This document shows positions 34,143 through 45,513 of a DNA stretch of 64,000 bases, one piece after another. Each line of letters opens with the position of its first letter. The stretch's first letter is position 1. Origin of the DNA: Takakia lepidozioides (taxonomy: Eukaryota > Streptophyta > Takakiopsida > Takakiales > Takakiaceae); NCBI GenBank assembly GCA_030704615.1, contig CM060734.1, forward strand, positions 48,500,042 to 48,564,041. Direction: 5' to 3'. The notes beneath the pieces are model-generated. The model was not told the DNA's origin. It ran no database searches and saw nothing but the letters and a program-made list of their open reading frames with translations. Position numbers and translations under genes: made by a program.

Positions 34143-34325
34143 CAAACAACCAACATGTAGCCCAATGGTAATGGGAACATACCACGTTGGATGTGGTTGT
34201 GGGTTCAAACCACAATCTGGTGTGTCATGAAGGTGTCCACCTTTCAGTAGCCCTTATGGTGAAGAGACACCATAATTTACGCTCCCTTCGGGAGGCGTAA
34301 ATATATATATACTCGCACAATGTAC
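34143..34325 (+). mobile_element. tRNA-derived SINE, copy 1
   Basis: Pol III-like A box TAGCCCAATGG at 34158-34168 and B box GGTTCAAACC at 34202-34211, about 43 bases apart, followed by a non-tRNA body ending in AT repeats. The body (GTGTGTCATGAAGGTGTCC, GAAGAGACACCATAA) recurs at 57696-57850. Two diverged copies with the same internal promoter identify a SINE family. Confidence 0.75.
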
Positions 34326-34329
34326 TCAC

Positions 34330-35092
34330 CCAGTCCATGCTCGGGCAATGAGATGAGTGGCCAGCCAAATGTCAGCAAAATAGTAGGGCTAGCAATTCAG
34401 GGGCAGATTTCAGACAGGTGCCAGCACAACCCACTGTCATGGGATTCTATGTTGTAAACCTCAGTCATAGGAGTTATATGTTTTCAAAATAGACAAAATA
34501 ACCTGTAAAAGCCTTGCTTCTTGCTTTTCTTTTGTGGTGTATACGTGTATACCAATGTTGGACCGGTGTATAGATCAAACCCGGGTATCAATACTCCTAT
34601 CAACCCTGGATAGGTAAGACCATACCCGGCTGGTAGATAGGGTGGCCAATACTGTGGGCAATATCATATGAGGGGCAATACCTACCTTGCTTCATACTAC
34701 GGTGTATACCGTACCTGGTTGGGATTGCGATAGACGAGATTGTTGTTAATACTAATAAATATTGTTGCGATGTGAGCGTCCAAACGGCACAGTAGGTGTA
34801 TGTGTGGAGTTAGGACAAGGGAATTCATGGGCAGTTGGGTATTGCCATGTTATGGGCAATACATACCTCAACATTTTGAATCATGCGGCAGTCCATTATA
34901 TGAGCATAGCGTTTTATGGCATCTTTTTGATACTCAATGTGCAATCTGTGTTAGCTCAATTCAATTCTGGTTTTGTATGTGTGCATTGTGTGTGATCCAG
35001 TATGAAGGTCAATTTTTTTTCAGGTTACTGAATATTCTCTCGAATACATTGAATATTCCATATACCTACCTGGGCAATATTTATAATTTTTC
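34330..35092. other. Repeat-like AT-rich sequence, no gene
   Basis: Contains many diverged TATACC/GGTATA and CCCGGGTAT/CCGGCTGGTA words, similar in flavour to the cluster at 50.0-50.5 kb. No coding feature is supported. Confidence 0.35.
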
Positions 35093-35593
35093 CTATATGA
35101 GATGGAAAAAAACAAATTTTGATACCAATGTTGGATTGGTATATAGGGCCTGGCCGGGTACAAGTAGGGTATCCACCAGGGTTAAGTAACTGGCCCGGCT
35201 GGTATTAGCTGTTGTAATACTAGGATTAATAACCGAACCGCCTGGTATGGACGGAAGGACGGATCCAGGGGACTGTTCAATATCTCCTACAGAAATGTGA
35301 TCATTTGAATCAGACTGAAGATTGCAGTCAACACTTTCATCTTTCTCTTCCTCGGTTTCCTCCGTTGTCTCCCGTTGAATAACTCCCTCGAACATTGATT
35401 CGTCATTGCCCGGATTTATGAAGGTTCGCACGTCGGAGCCCACATCTGAAATTTGATTCTCAGATCTCTTCTTGAAGGTTTTTGTTTTTGACAAAACCAG
35501 TAATGTGTCTTGGTTTTCTGCTTCGTTGATGTTTACTGGATTGGATTCGACTCCTTGCCCTCTTACAGATGTCGCCGATGGTCTCAGAACCAT
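35093..35593 (-). CDS. Hypothetical acidic open frame, 166 codons
   Basis: Open frame rich in Glu, Asp, Ser and Asn (ETTEETEEEKDESVD; SDSNDHISVGDIEQSPGS). No family recognised and no homologue elsewhere in the window. It may be a fragment of a transposon protein or chance in a biased region, and splice context is unknown. Confidence 0.2.
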   Translation of the reverse strand: MVLRPSATSVRGQGVESNPVNINEAENQDTLLVLSKTKTFKKRSENQISDVGSDVRTFINPGNDESMFEGVIQRETTEETEEEKDESVDCNLQSDSNDHISVGDIEQSPGSVLPSIPGGSVINPSITTANTSRASYLTLVDTLLVPGQALYTNPTLVSKFVFFHLI

Positions 35594-35599
35594 CTTTGG

Positions 35600-37189
35600 C
35601 CACCGTGTGCACTCCTATGCACCTTTTTTTTATATTGATAGAACAAAAAATCAACGCAGGGGAGGCACCGACATAAGTCTATCTCAATACATCGTTATGT
35701 TGTGCCTTCACATAGTAACACATAGGAACCTCCACTGGGCAAACGAGGTTCGTGTGGTTTGTCCTGCCGGAGTTTATGGAGGTCTACTAGAGGTCTAGAG
35801 GTCTACGGAGACTAGTCTACTAGAGTAGCGTCTACTAGGCTCGAATATCATAAATTCGAAAAACCAATCACACAAACCATGATCCTAACCCGCCATAACC
35901 CTATCCATAACCCTAATAATCCAGCAGCACCATTAAACCAGGACCACAAACCACCCATACCAACCACCCTTACATACCACCATACAAACCACCAGAAGAG
36001 AAGCAGCAATGAATTGAAACACCTAAACAGCTTTAATCAATTCAAACTAATTGAAACAGCTTTGGAACCAACGAATTCAAACAGCTTTGGAACGAATGAA
36101 TATAAATGAGATGCTCTGCATCAGACAAGACAACACACTCACGAAACGTGACATGCTAGAAACAAATGGTGTTCTATAACCTCTGGAATGAAAGCGAGTG
36201 AGAAAACAGAAGCAAACCTACAACAACGTGGGCGATGCTGACCAACAAGCAGTAAAACAAAAGCAACAGCAAAACAAAAACAAATCAACAAACAGATCAA
36301 CAAGCACAGGAACAAACTGAAACAACATAACAACAACAAACCTGCAAAACAAAACAAGCCAGAGCGAGCCAGAGAGAATCACATCGAACATAAGATAAAC
36401 GATAAACAAAAAGATTACATGTTGGATGCCTGAGCCATATTGGTGCCCCTGTTGATGATCTAAAACGTCTGACCCTTAAGCTTTCACCGCTTTGCTCTCC
36501 CCTCCGCTCTGCTTCCCATTCATCCTCATGAAACACCCCGCGGAATCCCGTCTCCCGTCTGCGCTTGAATCCGCTATCTGCTCCGCTTCCCTCCAGTGGA
36601 GAGCAGCTGCGGCGTGAGCGCGCTCACGGTTAGCGCACTAAGTGTGAGCAGATTCCCCTAATCATGAGCAGATTCCCTTAAGTGTGAGCAGAAGTTAAGC
36701 GTGAGCAGAAAGTGGAAGTGGAGCGTATAACCGTGGAAGAAGCAGGGCCTATTGTCGTTGACGCAAACTTATGTCTATTGGAGGTTTACATGCCATGATG
36801 GGACCGAAGGCGCCGACCTCCATGCCAAAAAATGTGGGATGAATGTGTACGAAGAACTTCTCGATGAAGTAAGCAAGTATGAATGGGTTCAGGGAAATGG
36901 ATGAATAAAATGGATGATGTTGGATGACAAAGGGTGGATGAATGTAGCACGAATGAGTTTAATATAATAGCTTGTAAGAAAACATTCATGACATTCATCA
37001 TTTTCATAACAGTCATGGAGTATCATCTCATTCATTCATCTCATAGAAAGTGAATACATAAGCCAATTCTGCAAAACAATCATTGATCTCATTCAAGAAA
37101 GTGTTCCCGTTATCCAACACTAAGCTAGATACAAGTCGACCTGGTTGGAACAGAAACATGCATTGAAAAACAACATTGAGAAGAAATCC
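35600..37189. other. No gene recognised
   Basis: 35770-35840 has clustered GTCTAC/CTAGAG words. 36590-36720 has four imperfect units of GTGAGCAGA with short spacers. Open frames here are biased (Cys/Leu/Phe on minus at 36139-36409 from a CAAACAA-rich plus strand) and not credible genes. Confidence 0.4.
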
Positions 37190-39560
37190 TCATTGCAAAA
37201 CAACATTGATCTCATTCAAAAATGCATCCTTGAAGCAAACGTACCCATCTCCAAAGTCCGATACCCAGATTTGAGTAACAATGACAAGGAGGGCAAACGG
37301 GTAGAGTTTGTAATGCAAATCCAGACTACATCTCAATTTGTACCCGAAGTATCTCTTGTAGCAGTGTGTGAACGTCGCTGGTCCAATCGTACATTGGTGA
37401 ATGTACGTATCTCGTTTTGGATCGCAAAACATTCTCCGAATATAGATGTAGTACAAATGCTTGCACGAGACAAATTTCACTCTCTTGCCAAGAGAACTTG
37501 AGAGCGTGTTCTGAAAGTCCGGACAAGTGCAATTAGGGAATTGAAATCGCCAAATAGTAATCTCATAGGTCCGGTCATGAACAACTGATCCAGAGGTCGC
37601 CATGGTGTACACCCGCCCATACCTGGCAAAGAACATTCACAATTTGGGTGACGTAACATGCAGGGTTCTAGCAGAGTCCATCTTGCACTCATTGTCTGCA
37701 CCAGCCTCAACCAAACGTACCGCTTTTCCATCCCTTTTTGTGGGCCTATCATTGCCAGGTCGAGGACGTGCCGTAAAGTTGGAAGGGAAAGCCATTGGGT
37801 CAACTAGTGTTACGACAGGAGGGGCTCTTGGAAGGCGAAACCCGCCCTCCTCTAGCATGTCAATCTCCAGTTTGGAGAGTGCGGTTCCAAACTTCACTGG
37901 CCACACGGCTGGATTTGAGGCTTCATTATCACAGATTCCCGAACAGTCCCCATGACACAGCGCACAATGTCATCCGGGCAGAACCAAAACTTGTGAGGCC
38001 TAGACTCCCGCGACTTGGTAATGCTGCTTGAACAAACGGTGAATGTCGGGGCAAGAGTTCCGCAAGTCACTTTGGAAATTTGGGACTTGCACTTCTAGAA
38101 CGAGGGGGCCCTAATAGCGACACATTTTACTTTTGATCCATGGGGAGTCCGTTCGATATGCCACATTGCGTCTGTACAGTCTGACTTCTAACCGGCAGCG
38201 TGTTCTCCCTTCACCACCGGGAACTGTGGTGGTTGGAGACTCCTGAGGGAACGAAGGCAAAGAAGACTCCCCCACAAAGGGGGTGGCACCCACGAAAGTG
38301 GGGGGCACAGGCACACGTGGTACTGAAAAGTTCCCAATCGTGGCGGTGTGAATGTGCATCCGAGCCTGGTGGGGTGTCAAGTTTTCTTTTGCACGAACCA
38401 AACCTCTCCTCTCCTTCCAGATGTGCAAGCCGTGACTGCAATGGTGTTCCCATTGTGCACTCGTTCACAGCCCGTGTCATCTTAGTAGGGTCTTTCAATC
38501 TGTTTGCAGCCCTGAGCAGCAACTCTGCCCTGTCTGGCCGCTTGCCTGTACCCCATCCCCGAAGGAATCCCAGTACCGTGTTTGTTGCAAGAGCGCGCGG
38601 ATCATGTCATCAGCTGTGGCAACGTACAGATCCCGCCCATTCTCTTCCCGGATTGCTTCATCCAAACACTGTGCACTGTCTCCGAAAGATTGCAGGAGGG
38701 CATGTCCGCAATATCCTCAAGCGACATATCCTGTCAGCCACCAGGTTATGCAATGAGTTTTCATGTTTTGAGTGTAGTTTTACTGGACAAGAGCAGGCAT
38801 CAAAGTGAAGAAACAAAACCCTCTAACTCCTGGAACTTACTGTTGTCATGAACCCCCCCCACTGTCTGTATCGGAAATGCCAAAACCAAAACCAGTCGTC
38901 CAGCTCTTTGAGGCCTTCCTGGCTTGATGCATCCGAGGAGTCCACCATGCTCGGATAGTTTTGATACAGGGATTTTGCCTCGTGGTCCGTCCTTGCATCT
39001 TTGTACTAGCAGCATAGTCTCCTGTGCTCGTCCTGCAATTCCACTTTTATGCAACTCTTTGTATGCCTTCGAAGGGACTGCGTCCAATGAAAGAGACAAG
39101 TGCGCTCCCTACCTTCCATAGGTGTTTTGGGGTCTCCAGATCCAAACACACACCGTACTGCATTCCAGTTTGCCTGGGCACTGTCAGCCATGAATCCATT
39201 GAAGTTTGGATCAGGCACACCATTCAAATTCATGACGTTCACAAGAGACCTCTACATCAGAATTTGAGATTGTGTGTCTTCGGATTGCATGTCGCAAATG
39301 GCTATAGTCATTACTCTTTGGTAAGTGGGATCATACACATGACAAGCCATGGTTGTCCACTCTTTAACACATTTGACATGGTCGAACATGAGCCATGATT
39401 TCTGCAGATCGCCTCTAGGTTGCATTCTTTGGACCAGGCTAACTCCACTACCCTCCCCCACCGTGGACATTTTGAATAAGTACACTTTCAAGGATCCCTG
39501 GCCTGGAAAGACACTATCTTGAATAAAGTCATATTTGCTTCTACGCTTCAAGTCCAAAAT
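37190..39560 (-). pseudogene. MULE-like transposase relic with SWIM zinc finger
   Basis: Several minus-strand blocks in different frames form one decayed transposase. N-terminal block 39252-39557 reads MACHVYDPTYQRVMTIAICD. 39006-39242 reads NFNGFMADSAQANWNAV and ERTCLFHWTQSLRRH, matching the 'D..q..w ... C..HW' core of MULE-type DDE transposases; a TAG interrupts, and the frame stays open to about 38830 (SLYQNYPSMVDSSDASSQ). 38211-38522 and 37637-37906 are further pieces. 37190-37636 ends with WRFQFPNCTCPDFQN ... CKHLYYIY, a SWIM-type CxCx(n)CxH zinc finger. Such proteins move DNA transposons. No terminal inverted repeats were identified. Confidence 0.6.
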
Positions 39561-40009
39561 GCTATCAAGAGGACCTCTGTTCTATATAATCTAGATACAA
39601 AGTTAGGCTAGTGCACAAGTGAGGCGTCAGGGCATGTCCAGCGCCACTATTTTTCATTTTTAGCACATGTCGGGAGGGCAATGTCGACTTGGCATGACAA
39701 CCTCGACAATTAGTGCTAAATTTAAAAGAATTGGCCGGATGATGTGCGGACGGATTGCAAGGTTGTTGAGCAAGGGATCACAGATTTCTTTTTCTCCGAA
39801 AACAATACGATTGATGAATATGAGGACCTCATTGCAGACGCTGGCATGTTTCACAATGAGGCTTGCAATCAGTTTTCTTTTAACAATGCTCACTTCACAT
39901 TGCGTACTAAAATCTACAACATTATTATGTAATGCAAAGTTTGAATTTTGCGGCAGAGCATATCCAGCCCCAAGGGCCGGCCACTATTTTTCATTTTTTA
40001 GAACATGTC
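39561..40009 (+). other. Repeat pair and coding-like scrap
   Basis: 39647-39715 is repeated at 39981-40052 (CCACTATTTTTCATTTTT, ACATGTCGG, GTCGACTTGGCAT, ACAACCTCGAC). Between them, 39744-39932 is open (ENNTIDEYEDLIADAGMFHN) but unrecognised. The repeats could mark the edge of the gypsy LTR or an insertion duplicated at its ends. Confidence 0.4.
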
Positions 40010-40774
40010 GGTAGGGATGTGTCGACTTGGCATTGACAACCTCGACCTCTAGCAAATTAGTGTGTCGCGGCCATTTTGCCTTGAGGGCAGGGGGTCGGGA
40101 CACAAGAGGGGCTGCCCCTTTGGTGGGGCAGTGGCAGCGATAGGTAATGGGGGTTGCGCCCCTTGAGTGGCCCAAAGCACTCAGGAGGCGGAGGCGCTCA
40201 ATAGGTGGAGCCCCGCACACCGGGTTTGCGGTGGGGGTGCTCCACAAGGGGTGGTGGTAGCTTAGCGGGACTTAGTGGGGGTGGCATAGGACTCACCCTG
40301 GGGCGAGACCTCGTGGTGGGAGTCGTGGGGAGTCTGGGACTCACCGGTCCATAGGGGCCGTGGTGAGGGGCCAGACGCACCGCGACTCATCACCGGGAGT
40401 CGAGGTGTTCGTGGTGGTTCGCCATAAAATGGCATGGTTGTTTGTGAACCCCCGCAGACAGCTACAGAAGTATATATAGGAGTAGTAACCCCGAGAACGT
40501 ACAAAGCCCGTTGGTGACCAAAAGCTAGTGAGTAAGCGAGCGAGCCGAAAGCGACCAAAGAGTGGGGAGCTGTTCCGGACTGCCAACTACCAAAGGGAAT
40601 TCCGCTGGTTTCTAAATCGTTGGAGGGTTCTTTGGGCGATCAGGGGGGGACCGTTATGTCCCGGTGAGCAGCCGAAGCTCCAAGTTGGCCCGGCGGCCAG
40701 GTTGGGATTAGGCGCGCGCATCAAGCGAGTAACTATGACTTGAGGGGGAGCTTACCGAAGTGAGGTGCGCGACA
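40010..40774 (+). repeat. 5' LTR of gypsy element 2 (approximate left border)
   Basis: Ends in ...GACA two bases before the primer binding site. It holds a TATATATA box at 40471-40478 and a downstream leader typical of an LTR. The left border is estimated at the TGTCGG near 40010 and is not proven. No 3' LTR was found to compare. Confidence 0.55.
40471..40478 (+). promoter_or_regulatory. TATA box of gypsy 2 LTR
   Basis: TATATATA about 300 bases before the primer binding site, in the position expected for the U3/R promoter. Confidence 0.5.
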
Positions 40775-40776
40775 CT

Positions 40777-40788
40777 TGGTATCAGAGC
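40777..40788 (+). other. Primer binding site (initiator Met tRNA)
   Basis: TGGTATCAGAGC, the 12-base complement of the 3' end of plant initiator methionine tRNA, used to prime minus-strand synthesis by most plant gypsy and copia elements. It fixes the right edge of the 5' LTR. Confidence 0.9.
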
Positions 40789-40924
40789 TTAGTTCAGTAC
40801 GCGATCGTCATTGGGATTGGCCTCATCATTGGGTCGGGCAAGCCAAAGCGAAAGCGGAACGGCCCCAAAGATGATGATCTGGTGACCCGATGGGGCGACG
40901 TGTCACCGAGGCGGCCGTTTGAGG

Positions 40925-42106
40925 AAGCGATGCATATGTTCCGAAAACGAGGCCGCTCAAGAGCGGGAAGGACATCTGAGGAGTCGGAGCCTGAGGAATC
41001 CTTGAGAGCTCCGACCGACCAACAGATGCCTCCCATCCGGCACGCCTTTTGGGAAGGGTTGTTGGCGCATTTGCGGGACGTTGAAGACGTGTTGAAGGCG
41101 ACTAATTACCACTTCCACTAAGGCAAAGTTTAAGGTGAAGCCGAAGGAACCCGGCACCTTCGAGGCGTCCGAAATTGGAAGGCATTCAACACACCTCGCT
41201 CTTGGAGCTGGATGCAGTACTATCCGGGCGGCCAAGTTGAGTACGAGGATCGGGTGGAATTGGCTCCCACCTATTTGAGGGGCTCTGCTCACAATGGTGG
41301 CAGAAACGCCTTCACGACCGAGGTCCCAAGCCCGGAAACCTTGAACTGGAGTGGGTTCAAGGAATTGATGAAGAGGCAGTTTGTGCCCCTCAACCCGTCC
41401 TGGCTCGCCCGGGACAAGATGAGGATTTGAAGCAAACAGATGACATTCGGGATATGTCCAGGCTTTCAATGTGCTGTTGCTCGAAGTCGCGGACATGGCA
41501 GAACCAGAAATGGTCTTCAACTTTGTGGCAGGACTGGCCCCATGGGCCAGGCGGAAGTTGGAGGAGAAGCCACCTAAGACTTTGAACGAGGCAATTGAGA
41601 GGGTTGAATGTTTCTCGGATGTCCCTAAGGGTGAAAGACAAGGCCGTACAGGGCTGAACCACAAGAAGACCCGGCGGGAAGGTGACTCATTCCAACCGGA
41701 AAAGAAGTGGGATAGGCCACGCGACAACAATGGCACGTGGAAATCGAAGGGAGGGCCTTCACAAGTCAAGGCGGCACCCGGTGCTTCGAAAGGAAAAGCG
41801 GGTGGAGCGGCTTATGGCGGACAGAAGGCGACCTTTGATGGAGTATGTTTCAATTGCGGGGAACCCGGGCACATGGCCAAAAAGTGCACGAAGCCCCGGC
41901 AATTGAACATGACTCGGGTGACCACAGAGCTGTCGGAAGATACCATCAGTCGCTTGGTGGAAGCGGTGGTCGCCAGGACTTGCAAGGTAGGCAAATTTTC
42001 TTGTGAGTTGTATCGGAAAACTGGCGCCTTACGTAAAGGGAGTCAGTTATTGTTCGTGGATGGGATAATATCCGGAACTAACGTGTCGTTGTTGGTGGAC
42101 ACATGA
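40925..42106 (+). pseudogene. Gypsy 2 gag and start of protease
   Basis: Gag pieces in several frames: 40765-41121 (the true start is probably the ATG near 40930), 41212-41430 (WMQYYPGGQVEYEDRVELAP and FKELMKRQFVPLNP, a retrotransposon gag domain) and 41471-42106 (gag C-terminus). A CCHC zinc knuckle CFNCGEPGHMAKKC is at 41846-41887. The frame ends at the protease active site, where LLVDT is followed by TGA (42104-42106) and then ASHSF: the Gly codon of D-T-G-A-S has become a stop. Confidence 0.85.
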
Positions 42107-42817
42107 GCGTCGCACTCCTTCATGACACTAGCAACATCACAAAAGCTGGGACTCCCGACAAGTGACGTGGGGGCCTCTATTGAGGTGCGTTCTGCCAAAG
42201 GAGAACCGCAATTGACGACAAGGTTGGCGTTTGATGTTCCTCTTCAACTGGGGAGTTGGGAGGGACGTGAGAACTTCACCATCTGCGAGATCGATGGAGT
42301 GGATCTCATTTTGGGGATGACCTTTGAGCAAATCCGGAGCGGTCATAGATGGCCGCAAGAGAGTAGTCACGCTGCCATGTGGGAATGGTGGCGAGGTCTT
42401 ACGAGTGTCGGAAACGCCCAAACCCGTGTGGGAGGGCGAAATAAACCTCCTGTCAGCAAGGGGTGGGCCGTGGAGGAGGCACACGAGCCCCAGTTTTTGC
42501 TCTATATTAGAGAAGTGAAGGGAAAAGGCGATGGGGAGCCGAGCCCAGATTGGATCAAGGGGATTTTGGAGAAATACCAGGATGTGATGCCGGAGGATTT
42601 ACCAAGCGGCTTGCACCGCAAAGAGGAGTTGACCACAAGATTGAGGTGATACCGGGATCGGAACCGCCTGCCAAGGCGCCTACCGGTTGAGCCACAGAGA
42701 GTTGGTCGAACTGAAGACTCAGCTCAAAGATCTAATGTCAAAGGGGTACATCCGGCCCAGTAAGTCACCTTACGGAGCCCCGGTGCTATTCGCGACAAGA
42801 AGGATGGGACGCTACGG
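42107..42817 (+). pseudogene. Gypsy 2 protease remainder and RT start
   Basis: 42122-42649 reads on from the protease (ASHSF...KLGLPTSDVGASIEVRSAKG; VDLILGMTF, the ILG motif) towards the RT. The frame is lost at about 42640, where RLSHRELVELKTQLKDL and [19 protein letters not shown] continue in another frame, and again at about 42792 before KKDGTLR. Indels therefore separate protease from RT. Confidence 0.8.
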
Positions 42818-43306
42818 ATGTGTGTCGATTACAGGGCTTTGAACAAGGTGACTATAAAAAACCGGTACCATTTGCCAAGGATCGACGACCTTTTCGATCG
42901 GTTGGCAGGAGCGAAGTATTTCAGCCGGATCGATCTGCGCTCCGGCTATCATCAAATTCGAGTGGCAGAAGGAGATGAGGAGAAGACCGCGTGTAGGACA
43001 AGGTATGGTTCATATGAGTTCTTGGTGATGCCTTTTGGACTCACCAACGCTCCCGCGACCTTTAGCACGCTGATGAACAGCCTTTCCCAGGAGTGGTTGG
43101 ATGACTTTGTGATCGTGTACATCGACGACATCTTGGTGTATTCGAAAACAAAGGAGGAGCACCTGGAGCACCTCAAAAGGGTGTTCCAGAAATTGAGGGA
43201 AGGGAAGCTGTATGCCAAAGCTTCAAAGTGCGAATTCGGGGTCACAAAAGTGGAGTTCCTGGGGCATGTGATTACACAAGATGGGATCAGAATGGATGAC
43301 AGGTAG
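42818..43306 (+). pseudogene. Gypsy 2 reverse transcriptase core
   Basis: Contains [49 protein letters not shown], the catalytic YIDD at 43118-43129 and FLGHVIT. Ends at a TAG (43304-43306) where Gln is expected before VRAILDWEPP, consistent with a CAG-to-TAG transition. Confidence 0.9.
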
Positions 43307-43928
43307 GTGAGGGCAATCTTGGACTGGGAGCCTCCGACTTCGGTCCCGGGAGTGTGATCCTCCTAGGACTCGCCTCCTACTACCGGAAGTATGTGAGAAA
43401 TTTCGCCAAGATCGCGGGGCCGCTGTCAGACCTTCTGTGTAAATCCAAAGTCTGGGCATGGAACACTTTTTGTGGCCAAGCTTTTGCTGAATTGAAGCAG
43501 CGGATGGCGGAAGCTCCAGTCTTGAAAATCCCGGAGTTCGATCGTCCGTTCGAGATTCATACAGATGCGTCGGACTTCGCGATTGGGGGTGTACTGATGC
43601 AAGATGGACGCCCAGTGACTTACGAAAGTAAGAAACTGAATGAAGTGGAGCGACGGTGGCCGACGCACGAGAAAGAGATGAAGGCGTTGGTGCACTGTCT
43701 TGAGCTTTGGCGCCACTATGTTGGTTCCAACCCAGTGAAGGTGTTCACGGACAATGTCACGGTGAAGTATTTTGCCACGCAGCCCAAGTTGTCCCCAAAA
43801 CAACTTAGGTGACAAGATACTTTGGCGGTGTTCGACGTGGATATCCAGTACAAACCGGGACGGGACAACATGGTGGCCGATGCCTTAAGTAGAAAGCAGA
43901 GTCAATTTAGTATCTTCATCTCCACCTA
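43307..43928 (+). pseudogene. Gypsy 2 RNase H; element truncated after it
   Basis: FLGLASYYRKYVRNFAKIA-like start (frame-shifted at about 43345), then FEIHTDASDFAIGGVLMQDG, KKLNEVERRWPTHEKEMKAL and a TGA (43810-43812) where Trp is expected, followed by QDTLAVFDVDIQYKPGRDNM and VADALSRKQ. Sequence identity to gypsy stops at about 43928: no integrase and no 3' LTR follow. Confidence 0.85.
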
Positions 43929-43929
43929 A

Positions 43930-45047
43930 TTTTGCTCTCTTGGTATTAGTTATTGTACCTTCGCTAGCACCCGAAGAAAGAATTTGCTAACTTGTGGCTT
44001 GTTGTTAACCAAATAGCTGCACATTCACCACAACATGCACCTATATAGGACTGGTGGTGATATAAATCTGCACTCTAAAAGACTGTCCACACATGCTTAC
44101 AAATGAGATATCAGTAGACACACTTTTGATGGCGGGTGCTAAAGACAACTGTCTCACCAAGCTGACTTGACCAGGCCACGGTACTTCATCTCGGTACCCA
44201 ACCATCCTCATTTCTACTGTGTAAGCAACAAGGGAGAAAATCTCACTTATAGAACCAGGCATACTGGTGAGGGTTCAGCTCAGATAGTTGGGCCATCATT
44301 GTCTTCTCAGCTTTGATTGTGAAATAGTCCAGCAAATGCTACACGAACGAGCCAATACCACACTCAGTCAACACCATCCTCTGGAAACCTTCATATATAA
44401 CACTGAAAATAGTGCTTTACAAGCTCCCTTGTATGCTCATTGAATTAAAAATCACAATGCTCAGTCTTACTGACCTATATCTAAATTGCACAATCACATG
44501 ACATACTGGAGCCAAGCTTAGGAAGTAGACCCGAAAACTAAAATGTTCAACTGAATCAAAGGTCATCTCTAGACCTCATGCACGATTTTGGGCAACAGCA
44601 GCTTGACAATGAAAATTCCCTTTGGACCCATTCATGCTCTGGCACAACACAACTTCTGCTCTACATTGCACAGTAAGCGATAAGCCTCTAAGGCTTAAGA
44701 ACCTCAGACAACCCTTAGAAACGAGGCCAAGGAGAAGAGAGATTAGCGCAAACAACCTTCTCCACATCGTCAAAAATCTCCTCATATTGTCCTCCAAGTT
44801 CATCCACAACCAACGGTGCATGATGGCCACTCGAACAGGCAGGAACCATGTGCACCAACACACATGCACTGGTGCGGCAGTCTTGCCATGCCTGCATCAG
44901 CGTATTTTGCAGCTGAAGCCGCCCTCGTCTTCTCCGTTGTCCCACATACTGTTGAGGTACATATACCTTCGCGGCAGCCACTCCGCAAGCACTGGACGAT
45001 GGTGCGGTCTCAGAGCTCCCACTTGTGCCACATCTGCAAGCCCTCCC
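43930..45047. other. No gene recognised
   Basis: Open frames at 44576-45055 on both strands overlap one another and show no domain. Nothing supported. Confidence 0.4.
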
Positions 45048-45513
45048 TGAAATAGGTTGAAGAAGAAGGTGCCCTCACTATATTGTCATCGACCTTGTGT
45101 CATGACCCATGGAGGATTTGACTGAACCCAAGAGGACTCTTTATGTGTGCTGCTTGTGTCTGTAGTTAGGTAATGTCGGATTGATATGTGAGAACCACCA
45201 CGGTGCAGCTGAGCCGACAGAGATTGAAACACGGCCTGCTCCAACCACCACAGATCCACACAATGAGCTATTCAATACGCAAATTCAGGGCCGAGTCTGA
45301 TGAGAGGGCAAAACAGGATGAAATAGGTTGAAGAAGAGGGTGCCCTCACCACATTGTCCTCGACCTTGTGCCGTGACCCATGGAGGATTTGACTGACCAT
45401 GAACCCAAGATGACCTCTTGTGTGTGCTGCTTGTCTGTAGTCAGGTAATGTCGGATTGGTCTGTGAGAAGCACCACGGTGCTTAGCGGGCAGAGATTGAA
45501 ACACGGCCTGCTA
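45048..45513. repeat. Direct repeat of about 195 bp, two copies
   Basis: 45048-45243 and 45319-45513 share long blocks: TGAAATAGGTTGAAGAAG, GACCCATGGAGGATTTGACTG, GGTAATGTCGGATTG, AGAGATTGAAACACGGCCTG. About 75 unrelated bases separate them. They differ by small indels and substitutions. No coding was recognised in either. Confidence 0.8.

Noticed and set aside
36139-36409. Cys/Phe/Leu-rich minus-strand frame as a membrane protein
   Set aside because: It is the complement of a CAA/AAC-rich low-complexity plus strand. Hydrophobicity follows from composition.
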